From positions 23,957,402 to 24,021,401 of the forward strand of contig OX424567.1 in NCBI GenBank assembly GCA_949152475.1: a stretch of 64,000 nucleotides of DNA. The letters are read 5' to 3'. The DNA comes from Terebella lapidaria. Its lineage: Eukaryota; Annelida; Polychaeta; Terebellida; Terebellidae. The position numbers were made by a program, and so were the translations under genes. This document shows, in pieces, positions 56,401 through 64,000 of the stretch. How positions within the stretch are numbered: the stretch's first letter is position 1; each line of letters starts with the position of its first letter. The notes beneath the pieces are model-generated. The model saw only the letters and a list, made by a program, of their open reading frames with translations. It was not told where the DNA came from and ran no database searches.

Positions 56401-56605
56401 CTAGTAATGAACAGCTGTACTTTGCATGATTTGTGACCTCACATAGGGAACAAGAGCAGTAGCAATTTGTCAACAAAACCAACAAATGATATTCACATGC
56501 AGAGCAAAGATTTGCATGTGTTGGAGTCACGTAGTACTCTCATGTAATATGCAACGCTTGAAACACAAAACTGTCGTGAAATTTACCTTCGACTTTCAGC
56601 TGCAT
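36688..56605 (-). CDS. gli: Gli/Ci zinc-finger transcription factor (18 coding exons)
   Basis: Terminal effector of Hedgehog signalling: it binds GACCACCCA-type sites as activator or truncated repressor and is held by SUFU and phosphorylated by PKA, GSK3 and CK1. Coding exons 5'->3' are 56605-56587, 54179-53937, 53439-53316, 49108-48936, 46916-46785, 45056-44850, 44512-44277, 44020-43909, 43771-43617, 43455-43306, 41615-41451, 41209-41042, 40880-40794, 40585-40382, 40075-39949, 39677-39585, 39398-38683 and 38430-36688. All junctions are GT-AG and in phase; the sum is 4,854 nt, or 1,617 residues plus stop. Landmarks: [13 protein letters not shown] and SYGHLSA (about 295), five C2H2 fingers (about 450-600), an RRDS-rich PKA region, DDMIIPDEM, a Met/Gln/Asn-rich domain and a conserved activation tail. 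All finger Cys and His residues are present. The first exon is the least certain. Confidence 0.93.
38683..39398 (-). CDS. gli: Gli exon 17: PKA/processing region
   Basis: In-phase 716-base exon. [20 protein letters not shown] matches the vertebrate [20 protein letters not shown] segment, which carries the PKA-primed sites for partial proteolysis. RRDSE and RRASDP follow further on. The second vertebrate RRSS site is represented only by SRNSS here. Confidence 0.93.
39585..39677 (-). CDS. gli: Gli exon 16
   Basis: 93 bases, phases 1/1, encoding [20 protein letters not shown] and then [11 protein letters not shown]. Acceptor ATGTGTAG, donor GTAAGT. Confidence 0.8.
39949..40075 (-). CDS. gli: Gli exon 15
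   Basis: 127 bases, phase 0 in and 1 out. RLKRLQAKN and LPTLPPL correspond to the ERLKQVNG...LNPILPP block of GLI proteins. Acceptor TTTTACCACCAG. Confidence 0.8.
40382..40585 (-). CDS. gli: Gli exon 14
   Basis: 204 bases, phase 0 at both ends. Gln/Ser/Gly-rich linker after the fingers, ending [11 protein letters not shown]. Donor GTGAGT. Confidence 0.88.
40794..40880 (-). CDS. gli: Gli exon 13
   Basis: 87 bases, phase 0. [20 protein letters not shown] linker just after the finger domain. Phase 0 at both ends means it could be skipped without shifting the frame. Confidence 0.82.
41042..41209 (-). CDS. gli: Gli exon 12: zinc finger 5
   Basis: 168 bases, phase 0. [20 protein letters not shown] with RKHVKTVH gives finger 5, a main DNA-contact finger. 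It is followed by a basic NKKHKG and an acidic DDDDR linker. Donor GTGCGT. Confidence 0.95.
41451..41615 (-). CDS. gli: Gli exon 11: rest of finger 3 and finger 4
   Basis: 165 bases. [20 protein letters not shown] completes finger 3, and [20 protein letters not shown] with NRTH forms finger 4. The linker to finger 5 reads SNA-KPY instead of the usual SNE-KPY. Confidence 0.95.
41662..43149 (-). mobile_element. Pogo-like (Tc1/mariner) element in the finger-3 intron
   Basis: TA-flanked (41660-41661, 43150-43151) inverted termini CCGTATCGGCGCGGGTATAA and complement, 26 bases or more. It is 1,488 bases long. A transposase remnant starts at 42364: [19 protein letters not shown], then a TAA stop, then further decayed helix-turn-helix codons ([12 protein letters not shown]), and near 42110 an acidic end ([11 protein letters not shown]). 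The DDE core is missing, so it is internally deleted. This N-terminus is typical of the pogo/Tigger group. Confidence 0.85.
42105..42364 (-). pseudogene. Pogo-like transposase remnant 1
   Basis: N-terminal helix-turn-helix ([12 protein letters not shown]) ends at an early TAA at codon 20. The sequence then passes to a degenerate acidic C-terminus ending EEFDGF. No catalytic DDE residues remain. Confidence 0.75.
43306..43455 (-). CDS. gli: Gli exon 10: rest of finger 1, finger 2, start of finger 3
   Basis: 150 bases, phase 0. HINQEHI ends finger 1. [20 protein letters not shown] with VHMRRH is finger 2, almost identical to vertebrate GLI. It ends in KPHKCT within finger 3. Confidence 0.95.
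43617..43771 (-). CDS. gli: Gli exon 9: finger 1
   Basis: 155 bases. [20 protein letters not shown] matches [20 protein letters not shown] of GLI3. The donor is GTTAGG|GTGCGT. Confidence 0.93.
43909..44020 (-). CDS. gli: Gli exon 8
   Basis: 112 bases, phase 0 in and 1 out. Ser-rich segment with [15 protein letters not shown], matching the NKRSKIKPDEDLPSP linker before the fingers in GLI3. Confidence 0.88.
44277..44512 (-). CDS. gli: Gli exon 7
   Basis: 236 bases. Pro/His/Met-rich ([20 protein letters not shown] and a HHPHHHH run), equivalent to the SLGSAFGHSPPL region of GLI3. Confidence 0.9.
44850..45056 (-). CDS. gli: Gli exon 6: SUFU-binding region
   Basis: 207 bases. [13 protein letters not shown] aligns with SRKRTLSISPLSD, and [19 protein letters not shown] contains the SYGH motif that contacts SUFU in vertebrate GLI proteins. 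Phases 1/1. Confidence 0.95.
45224..46653 (-). mobile_element. Pogo-like (Tc1/mariner) element in the exon 5/6 intron
   Basis: TA-flanked (45222-45223, 46654-46655) inverted termini CCGTAGATCTTTGAGTATTA, matched at the other end. Length 1,430 bases. It keeps only the N-terminal helix-turn-helix of a pogo-like transposase at 45794-45918 and lacks the catalytic core, so it is non-autonomous. It is related in plan to the element at 41662 but has different terminal sequences. Confidence 0.83.
45794..45918 (-). pseudogene. Pogo-like transposase remnant 2
   Basis: [20 protein letters not shown] continues [13 protein letters not shown], the HTH of pogo-type transposases, and stops at TGA (45794-45796). 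No ATG is visible immediately upstream, and no DDE core follows. Confidence 0.75.
46785..46916 (-). CDS. gli: Gli exon 5
   Basis: 132 bases, phases 1/1. [20 protein letters not shown] continues into [20 protein letters not shown], a Pro/Ser/Gly-rich N-terminal segment. Acceptor CCTGTCTCAG, donor GTGAGT. Confidence 0.88.
47250..47427. mobile_element. Tc1/mariner-type MITE (178 bp) inside copy B
   Basis: Termini CAGTGGATCCTGTG and CACAGGATCCACTG, flanked by TA. At the same place, HINE copy A (about 11395-11405, reverse strand) reads ATCATGTATATCATG without the insert. This shows the empty site and confirms duplication of TA. Inside are three or four GGTGGTCTT repeats. Confidence 0.92.
47515..48250 (+). 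repeat. 133-bp minisatellite in copy B
   Basis: Unit starts at 47753, 47886, 48019 and 48152 give a period of 133. Each unit has AGGTCAGAGGTCA (a DR1 arrangement) and a TTCAAGGTCA site 5-6 bases further on. Confidence 0.88.
48936..49108 (-). CDS. gli: Gli exon 4
   Basis: 173 bases, phase 2 in and 1 out. [20 protein letters not shown] and then [20 protein letters not shown], ending RGLSPASLS, matching the RGLSP block of vertebrate GLI. Donor GTGCGT. Confidence 0.88.
49109..51319. other. Gli intron 3, proximal part
   Basis: About 2.2 kb of AT-rich intron with no recognised exon or repeat. Short frames on both strands look like chance. Confidence 0.5.
51320..51893. repeat. Foldback repeat with ~175-bp arms in Gli intron 3
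   Basis: Arms at about 51320-51497 and 51717-51893 are imperfect inverse copies. Shared blocks include CTATACTCTGATTTTTCTAA, CATCGTTCCATAATTTGGCA and GGCAATTTTCTGCCAAATTTC with changes. Loop about 220 bases. Probably an old MITE. No clear target duplication. Confidence 0.7.
51894..53094. other. Gli intron 3, distal part
   Basis: About 1.2 kb without a gene. Near 53190-53262 is a fragment with AGACCT/AGGTCTTATC inverted pieces that ends GACCACTG-TA, possibly a decayed Tc1-type MITE end. Confidence 0.4.
53095..53109 (+). repeat. Poly-C run (15 C)
   Basis: Uninterrupted C tract (G tract on the Gli sense strand). Confidence 0.75.
53316..53439 (-). CDS. gli: Gli exon 3
   Basis: 124 bases, phase 1 in and 2 out. 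[15 protein letters not shown] corresponds to PVPIDARHHEGRYHYD of GLI3. Donor GTGAGT. Confidence 0.88.
53937..54179 (-). CDS. gli: Gli exon 2
   Basis: 243 bases. Ser/Lys/Asp-rich start ([20 protein letters not shown]) followed by [16 protein letters not shown], similar to the DPRNG and HLFPAFHPP blocks of GLI2/3. The acceptor is CCTCACAG and the donor GTAAGT. TCACAG|AG at 54179 fits phase 1. Confidence 0.85.
54180..54856. other. Gli intron 1, distal part
   Basis: About 680 bases of intron with no recognised feature. Confidence 0.45.
54857..55146. mobile_element. TA-flanked MITE (290 bp) in Gli intron 1
   Basis: Ends CAGTATTGGTCCTAATA and TATTAGGACCAATACGG are inverse over 17 bases with one mismatch, and each is flanked by TA. 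A Tc1/mariner-type MITE is likely. Near-terminal GTAGTAGCAC and GTGCCACTATTAG repeat part of the end. Confidence 0.72.
55147..56586. other. Gli intron 1, proximal part
   Basis: No convincing exon. A GTAAGTTATT donor-like site at 55248-55256 follows codons unlike Gli. Confidence 0.4.
56587..56605 (-). CDS. gli: Gli exon 1 (start codon, putative)
   Basis: ATG CAG CTG AAA GTC GAA G|GTAAAT gives MQLKVE and leaves one base. That fits the AG at the start of exon 2 (GAG). An in-frame TAA lies 30 bases upstream of the ATG, so translation cannot start further 5' in this exon. The context ACACCATGC is fair. The phase match supports it, but a 19-base coding stretch could be chance. Confidence 0.5.
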
Positions 56606-58790
56606 GGTGTCAAAGGTGTTCGACAGCGTTCGTTATTCCTCAGATTCATCTCACCGATCAGTTTGTACTGTGAACAGCGTGCAGACATGCCGATACGCGT
56701 ATAACTTTCACAACTTTCCCCTGACTTTTAGTCAAGTTTTCCATGCACACACACACAAAGACCTATTGCAGTAATGTTGCGAGTAATCCACACACGAGTT
56801 TCACGTGCATCTATTTGGTATTCCAGCTCCTAAACCAAGTGGTGTCTCGTTGATAACATTACGCTCTCTGTGTACCTTGGGGTGACGGTATTTCGCTGCG
56901 ACCCATTCACGCCTGCCCCTCGCACCGTATCACTTTACACTGGTGTTTAGGTTGGGTAAATATGAATGTGTCTATTCAAGTTGAATGTTGAATTCGCTGG
57001 CAAGCTCTTCTCACAGGTACACCACTTGAGGTTTCCGTTTTCACTTCCCTCGGAGTCTAAAACCAGCTACACTTATTCCTCCTCGAAGCTTGTCTTATTA
57101 CTTTTTTCACACTTGTCAGGAGTGCAATTGAGAAGCGCCCGTCACAACAAACGACTGCTATACTGATGATGTCGTCTAACTTGTGAAGTAGCCGTCATCT
57201 GCGTTGAAGAAAAAGTTATTTACCTCAATGAAATAATCACGTCTTCTCGTTTAGACTCTGTATCTATCCGTCGAATATCACTTTTTGCTGAGCGAGCGAG
57301 CTCCGATGAAAAACATCCTATGTTCTTCGGCAAGTGCACGGTGTGACCTCAACGAAATGTCAACGCATCAAAGGCGAGCAGGCCCGTAGATGACATATTC
57401 CACTTATGTAAATTGCTTCACGGTCAACGCTCAAAAAGATCTCCGTTCAGTGGCCGTATTTTATCGTCTGTTGGCCGCGCTAAAACACTTGGTCAAAGGC
57501 TCTCACTTTTTGGGGTCCCTCCGCTACCCTAGAACTCACTGAATGATTTAGTTATTTCACTACAGGTCTTCTTCCGACGGAAGGGCAATAGTTCTGTCTT
57601 GCAAAGTCCTTGCCTCTCCCTTGTTGAATGGAAACGGTCACCATTTAGGGCTCAAATTACACTAGAGAATCAGCGTTTATAGTAAAGTTTGTTGAATAGA
57701 GATGCTAAGGACAGGCGAGGACCAATGTGGCAATGATGTATTACTGGTGTCCTGCTTAGCTGGCATGCTCATTTCACCTGTAGACCCGAGGGCGGGCTGC
57801 TTCGGCTAACGACTTGGCTTTTCATCCCTCTCCAGCGCAAGTCAACTGAAAATATTTTATCCGAAGTTTTCAGAGCAAAGCCCCAAAAATGTGAAATTAC
57901 CATGCCACAAAAAACATATTTCCCGTCAGTGTGTTTTTTCTATACTGTGTTTCATCTGTCAGAGAAGGGACCCCGACAGAAATCGTATTATTGCCGTCCC
58001 TCTGTTGATTGGGTATAAAAAGCGAGGTACCCCCTCACACCTTGGCGCGCCGTATGTCCTAACATCTTGCCATGTGATGCATGACGTGATATATCGCAAC
58101 TAGCGTATATCGTCCCTTATTGCTCGCACTCGCTTGCGAAATGTTGCCAACAAAAGTCTCCGTCTCTTTCTGCAGCACGGTTCTTTATCCAAACTCCACA
58201 GGAGCCGATACACGCATCAACGAAAAGAAACATCACTGAAGTAGAGTGGGTCTGCCGGTGAAAAAAACGATGAAACGTGCTTTGAAAAACTTTGTACTAA
58301 GTTTCCAGCGTCGAGGCATATTCATCAAGATGTCATGAGGAGAAAGCAGCAGCCATCCGTCCGCTGAATGTAGTTTGTAGAGTGGTTCGGTTTTTCCATT
58401 TGCTTCAGCTCTTGGGCCACTTGTGTTTACAAGAATATTAGTCATGCAACTAGTCCGCCAGACGAATTTATATCTTACTCCTGCAGGTCTTTTTGGCTGG
58501 TATTCCGGAGATCTCCTTCCCTAGGCAAGAGCAGTTTTCCATCGTCTGATATCAAAACTCCAAGAGTTGCCAGTGGTGTTTCCATTGGGGGACTCCTGTA
58601 GATATTTTATCACTTAATCCATTCCCTGAGTTTATGTAGTGTAGAGAAGAGACAAAATGGCTTCCCCAGTAGTTCCAAATGTACGTATGTATACAAAGGT
58701 AGTACGCACTTGGCCTCAGAAACATCGGGCTGAGGTCACATTCCAGATTTCGCCAGCAAGGGCTACCAAGGAAATGCTCTAGATTTATCT
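56606..58790. other. Probable Gli 5'UTR and promoter-side DNA
   Basis: No other coding exon was recognised. No TATA box could be tied to a start site. Several short frames on both strands lack domains. Confidence 0.4.
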
Positions 58791-58811
58791 GCTCTCTCTC
58801 TCTCTCTCTCC
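58791..58811 (+). repeat. CT microsatellite
   Basis: About ten CT units. Confidence 0.8.
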
Positions 58812-59602
58812 TGCTAGATCCAGACTTGCACTACTGCGCCGCCCATCCCCCCCTCCCCAGTAGCTGTAGCTAATCTTGCCGCTGATCTCAGCCAAAGTGT
58901 CTGCCGGGATCAGTGAAGTGGTACGCAGCACGGTTGCCCGTGCACTGCCTAGCTCCGGATGAAACAAAGTGCAACCAAATGTGCCTTGTCTGTCATCAGT
59001 CAGTCGAAGAGGACGGAGTGAGCACTGCGGGCAAATCCGATCACAGGATGCATGCTCGATCGGATCACGAGAAGCCTGGCATTTATTTCACTCCAGTGGG
59101 GAGGAGTGGGTGGGAAGAAAGTGGTACACACATGTACCGACCGGAGTGTACCGGCAGTACAGTCGTCAGGAATGAAAAACAAAACCAGAAGAAAAACACA
59201 ATATCAGAAAAAGTGCTCAGAAAAAAGTTTTTTTTTGTTGAAAATTTCGTGAACCAAAATGTAGGAAATGGAGAGGGGGGGAGGGGGTTGAATGGATGAA
59301 CATGTACATAGCAAATTGGGTGCTGAATAAGAGCAAAAAACCTGGAGAAAAATACACCAGTGCATTTTGGATGTGCGATGTCGATGAAAACAAGCCCTGT
59401 CACTTTCTTGGAAGCGGTTTATGGGTTGACCTCCGCTGCTCCGGTTACAACCCCAGGTGTGATCCCGTTGCAGTAGCTGATACAATCCCCATAAGTCATC
59501 ACTTCTCTTCTGGATATGTGGTGGAAATGCAGTAAAGCAGCTTTTGGACGGTCGGTCCCTCGAGGCCGTGATTCAATCTGGTACTGAGTCATGCATGGCA
59601 CG
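58812..59602. other. Noncoding DNA
   Basis: No gene recognised. Overlapping frames on both strands around 58.9-59.6 kb have no domain. Confidence 0.4.
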
Positions 59603-59620
59603 CCCCCCCCCCCCCCCCCC
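59603..59620 (+). repeat. Poly-C run (18 C)
   Basis: Followed 137 bases later by a 23-G run (59758-59780). The two could pair as a hairpin. Confidence 0.75.
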
Positions 59621-59757
59621 TATAGTTCTATAGTAGTCATGAATCAAGAGTATCAGCTTGATACTACATGTAAAACCACAACATGATGTACACCCACAGG
59701 CCAGTAGCAAATCTGGATCAGTTGTGTAAATATCTAGTGACCTTAGGGAAAAACAGA

Positions 59758-59780
59758 GGGGGGGGGGGGGGGGGGGGGGG
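59758..59780 (+). repeat. Poly-G run (23 G)
   Basis: Uninterrupted G tract, partner of the poly-C run at 59603. Confidence 0.75.
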
Positions 59781-61295
59781 AGGTTCATGGGCAAAACTGT
59801 GCTTTTGTCCTGTAAAGATACAGGTTAAAAACAAACAGAGACGGACCCAATGAATGATGAGCAATGAACAGAGTTTTTCACGATTTAATACCAACTTCCC
59901 TGAACAAATCCATGATTATTGGTAGAACCCCTACTGAGAAATGACATTTCCAAGCCAATAAAGCAATCACAGACAGTTTAATCATCCATGCCGGTTGCCA
60001 CGGCTATTACCGAGATGGTATTTTATGCTTAATACATCTGCTGATGGATTTAAGCAATAAATAATGTTACATATTTTCGCCAACACTGATGCAATATCTG
60101 GCAATATGGAACTATTATAAAGGTTTAATAGGAGAATGCTCCACCTAGCTTTTTCCAGAAACAGTATAGCAGGAATTGCAATGATAACATAACCCAAACA
60201 GCATGTACAGAATCAATATGATAAGTTGATGTTACCCCCTACTTGTGGCTCCATCTGGTGAATAAGATATATATTTCGCTTGCAAATACTTCAAGATCCA
60301 AACCTTCACATTTTCACATATCAGTAAATATAAGTAGGTACATGTACAGAACGAAGATGTAATATGATCTATCGAACATCATATCACATTTCTATCAACA
60401 AATATCAATATTTGACAGAGTTATTTGCTCACCTTGTAAGAATTGCCAGAAAGTCAGACCAAGCAGAGAAACAATCTACGTACAGCATAGAATCCCAAAT
60501 ATTGCGTGTGTTTCCAAACAGAGCGTTCTGAGTGTTTACCTTCAATTAGAATCCCGAAACTGAAGAGCTTTTATTTTCTGCGAAATATTTATGACAATTG
60601 TTGTAAATTTCACTTCTGACGTCAATATTTAACCAAAATGAGGTGGGTCGGAATAAAGGACGGCCTGTGAGCGAGTGTGTGCGGTGAGGATCGCTAACGA
60701 AATTTGTCGCCAATGCATTGAATGGCGAAAAATTTTAAAAGCCCCTGTATGGGAGCGTTCAATGACAATTTCACGGACTTTATTGTTAATTGGAGTGAAA
60801 GTCCCATTATCCCAATAATTCCTAGCAATGCTATAAAATCGACCGCAGAACATCTCTACAAATATGGCAATGTGACTTCCGTTCCATCACTAAAATTCAT
60901 TCAGCGCATTTTTGGCCAGGGGTACTTTACTGTATATCAGTAGTCATGGTATTCAATGTATTCACGTTTGCACTAAGTAGGCATATGTAGTTATTCATCC
61001 ATTTGAGGTATACAACCACAGAGAAAAAAAGATTTTTTTGTTCGGGTGGGTGGGGGTTTGAGGGCACCCGAGTGCTATAAGCCTGGCCCATCACGCGTAT
61101 GAGTACAAAGTAGACTGTTTTTAGCCCTGTGTATGGACATAACCTTCAGAACATGCAGAAGGCACACATGTTTCACAATGTAGCTTCGCTGCGTGCCACA
61201 TAAATATAAATGTAATGTTTAAGAAATTACATTTTATTACCTCAATTTTGGTCACCCCGTAGGCCCCGATGTTTCAAGGTAAAAACTACCCTATA
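59781..61295. other. Noncoding DNA
   Basis: No gene recognised. On the minus strand a GTGAGC donor-like site follows an open stretch near 60445-60510, which could be an untranslated exon, but nothing supports it further. Confidence 0.4.
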
Positions 61296-61310
61296 CCCCC
61301 CCCCCCCCCC
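61296..61310 (+). repeat. Poly-C run (15 C)
   Basis: C tract followed by C-rich sequence. Confidence 0.75.
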
Positions 61311-62868
61311 TCCACCCCCACCCCAGCTTTTTGACATTTTTTTTCCACCAAAAAACATCATAATGCTGCAGACTACTAAATACAAACTAAAAAAGGTTGC
61401 CTTTAGAAAAATCATGTTATTTTAGCGCGCTTTATGGTACTTGTGCAGTAATAGTTATCGTCAAGGGATTTTATTAAATATTATTATGGAATAGTAAAAT
61501 TTGTTGCGAGAATTCCAAAGAAAACATGGCCTGAAGAGCTATGAACTGGTGACTCTGTTCGGTCTAAAGTCTTCCTACTTTGTATGTATTTCTGCTTCGG
61601 CTGCGGGCGGTTTGAATACTTAGTATGTTAATTCGTCTAATATTGTGAGTAATACAAATAAAATAATTTTCTCAGCGACCACGAGGCAGCTTCACGACTC
61701 CACCGAAAAAACTTATGTCAACATCTCGTAATGCAGTGAAATGTATGTCAAACAATTATTAGTTTTGTTACTATGAGAAAAACATCAAGAAAAATATTTG
61801 GACCAAGTATATGGCAGAGATGACATTTGTGAACAAGATACAGTACACTATGCACTCTAAATCTTTGATACTTCCTTTTTATACTTAGTTACTAGTAATA
61901 TATAGTTATGTCATACAAGTTCAAAATTAGACATTTGGAATACCCGTAACTAAAATCGCATTGTCGTACATGTATGTAGGAATTTTTTTTTTTTTTTCCC
62001 CAGTGAAGGAATACAAACTCCTAATTATTACATCATGCATTCGATTCATCGATTCAACATCAATGCACCAAATTGATATATCTTCACATTGCTACACAGT
62101 ATAAAATTTTGTGAAGTTTGCAAATCAACCCACATAATTGACCTATCGCCAAAACGTCGAAAAGTTGTCCGAGTTTCACATATTACGTCGGCAAACTTCT
62201 CTTTGGCCAATAATAACGTTTTGCAGAATGCGTCGAGAATGATGTAAAAAGACTCGGACAAACTGGTTCGGCAATAGGTCAATTTTAACAGCACCCCAGC
62301 CCTTCTGATAATGTTTGGCTCCACCCAAACATACAATTGTACTATAATCATTTTGATCATTTTTCAAACTGTGCATGTATCCATAGACAGTCCTCCACAA
62401 ATGAAATATCCAATATATCCAATTTCCTAATTCAACAATTCCTATTATTACCCTCACATGAATACAGGCATATTAATTAATATTGACAGTCAATTTTACA
62501 TAACCATTCAGCAAAACCCATGGTAATATAATCTATTCCAAACATCACCTTTATGGGTCCAATCATATCTTGTTTAAAAGTGGTGACGAGCTACGTGAAA
62601 GAAACAAATTATAGACTTCAGGGAATGGATGATGATAAAATCAGTTTGCAATGTTGGTTCCATTATGTAGAGTCTATTGAAAACACATTGTGTGGCTGAA
62701 ACCCATGTCTACAAGTTAGGCACGGACGTCTATAAATTTCTACATATATTGAAAGCTGGTGCCGCATAGAAAACGATCAAAATCTAGTTGCATATATCAT
62801 ACAACATCATCTCTGTTGAACATATCTGAGGGGAGGGGTAGGTGAGTGTAACGGTCAGGGGTGAGGAA
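61311..62868. other. Noncoding DNA
   Basis: No gene recognised. Confidence 0.4.
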
Positions 62869-62919
62869 GGGGGGGGGGGGGGGGGGGGGGGGAGGAAAAG
62901 GAAGGGGGGGGGGGGGGGG
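62869..62919 (+). repeat. Paired poly-G runs (24 G and 16 G)
   Basis: G runs at 62869-62892 and 62904-62919, separated by AGGAAAAGGAA. Strong G-quadruplex potential. Confidence 0.75.
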
Positions 62920-64000
62920 AGGCAGTGGTACACAGGAAGTAGGAGGGTTCATTGTTATCATCCTACAAGTACAAATGACCAGGTAATGAACAGTAAGTAA
63001 GCCCACATCACTAATTAAGATCCAATCGAGAGCTGACGGCACCCCGAAAGAAGTAGCAATTTGTAGATAGGTATCGCTTGAAATCTGTCCTTAATTTGGT
63101 GCAATATGTTTGCTTCATGGCTTCACATCTGATCTGCTTGAAATATGCCAATAGCCCCAAGCTGTGGGGCTTCAGTTTGTTGAAATGAATAGACAATTTT
63201 AGGGACAGGTAATGATATGTTATGCAATATGTACACAAGTGATAAATTGAGTTTTGTTCGACGGAAATGCGCTAAAGCATGTCCTGACAAGATAAATTTC
63301 ATGTTAGCTTTGAATTCGATATCAGTTTGACATCAATAGCGAGATATGAACAGTGTATAGTCACTTGTAAGTGAAATTTGTGCATAACGAGAAAGTATCT
63401 GCTACATTTGACGAAGTCCACTAATTTGCGCATCCTTTGCAAGCAAGATGGAAAGACCAGATACCCACGTCATTTTGCATTATAGAAAGCGAAAGGAAGA
63501 AAATTGAATATTATCTTAATACAAATCTATTTAAACCAAATCTATTCTTTCAAGCGAGCAGTAGATACATGAGACCCCTGATTCAATGATGTGATTAATT
63601 ATTCAATATTATTAACTAATTAGTTAAATATATTTGTTTACTAGTTATTAATTAATTAATTAATTATGTGTTTACCTTGTCATCCACAGATAATTAGTCA
63701 TCAAGGTAAGATCCCAAACAGAATGTTGCAAGTTATTCCAAAGTGCATGCACATTTGCGAAGTCCATCTTAATGACAGCAGCATTCAACATTTGTATCCA
63801 ATCTGTGGTATGTTGTATGATAATATCCAGTAATTATTGACATATGGATCGATGGATTATAGTTGAACACATGTATCCGAGATACGTTCAGGATCGACAG
63901 GAATGTATACAGAAAGTCACTCGGGCCTAGCTAAGGCAATAAACTTTTCTGAGGTTACAATTCAATAAAATATTTTCCAACGGGTACTCTCGTAAAAACA
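62920..64000. other. Noncoding DNA to the window end
   Basis: No gene recognised. An AATT-rich stretch (TTAATTAATTAATTAAT) lies near 63645-63665. Confidence 0.4.

Noticed and set aside
58913-59485. Coding region near 59 kb (128-residue plus frame and minus frames)
   Set aside because: Overlapping frames on both strands without domains. Composition fits chance.
60440-60560. Alternative Gli first exon (MLYVDCFSAW... before a GTGAGC donor)
   Set aside because: No similarity to Gli N-termini and no supporting upstream feature. Left as a possible untranslated exon only.

Overview
The window is eukaryotic DNA from a non-vertebrate, probably marine, bilaterian animal. The evidence is short coding exons with canonical GT-AG introns, a neuropeptide precursor of invertebrate type, a complete Gli/Ci zinc-finger gene, and a dense load of DNA transposons, MITEs, a LINE remnant and a Ty3/Gypsy LTR element. 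A lophotrochozoan fits best, but the phylum cannot be fixed from this sequence. No tRNA, rRNA, CRISPR array or bacterial gene was seen.

Layout. 1.36-2.08 kb (+): the coding exon of an amidated-peptide precursor with four [L/I/V]FRW-amide peptides. 4.7-12.65 kb: repeat-rich DNA dominated by a 7.0-kb foldback element (5628-12651) with long inverted arms and a 9-bp target duplication. A Helentron/HINE-like element (10233-11657) is inserted in its right arm. 12.98-25.61 kb (-): a very young Ty3/Gypsy-type LTR element, 12.6 kb long, with two extra ORFs downstream of pol. It looks broken. 25.6-34.3 kb: gene-poor DNA with hAT-type MITEs, a CATACGTATG minisatellite, a candidate 4.7-kb terminal-inverted-repeat element, a LINE 3' remnant, a second HINE-like copy and a 172-bp tandem duplication.

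34.6-56.6 kb (-): a single Gli/Ci gene, the terminal transcription factor of Hedgehog signalling. I reconstructed 18 coding exons whose phases all agree, giving a 1,617-residue protein. It has a SUFU-binding SYGH motif, five C2H2 fingers, the PKA-site region and the conserved C-terminal activation tail. Three of its introns are 83-88% transposon: two pogo-like elements and one HINE-like element that itself carries a Tc1/mariner-type MITE. From 56.6 to 64 kb I see only noncoding upstream DNA with MITEs, microsatellites and long G or C runs.

The two genes appear unrelated in function and lie about 35 kb apart. The most notable structures are the FRWamide precursor, the composite foldback element built from repeated head-to-head ends, the three HINE-like copies that all sit between T5 (or A5) runs, and the candidate element with about 15 copies of an ATCACGMCCG-type motif.
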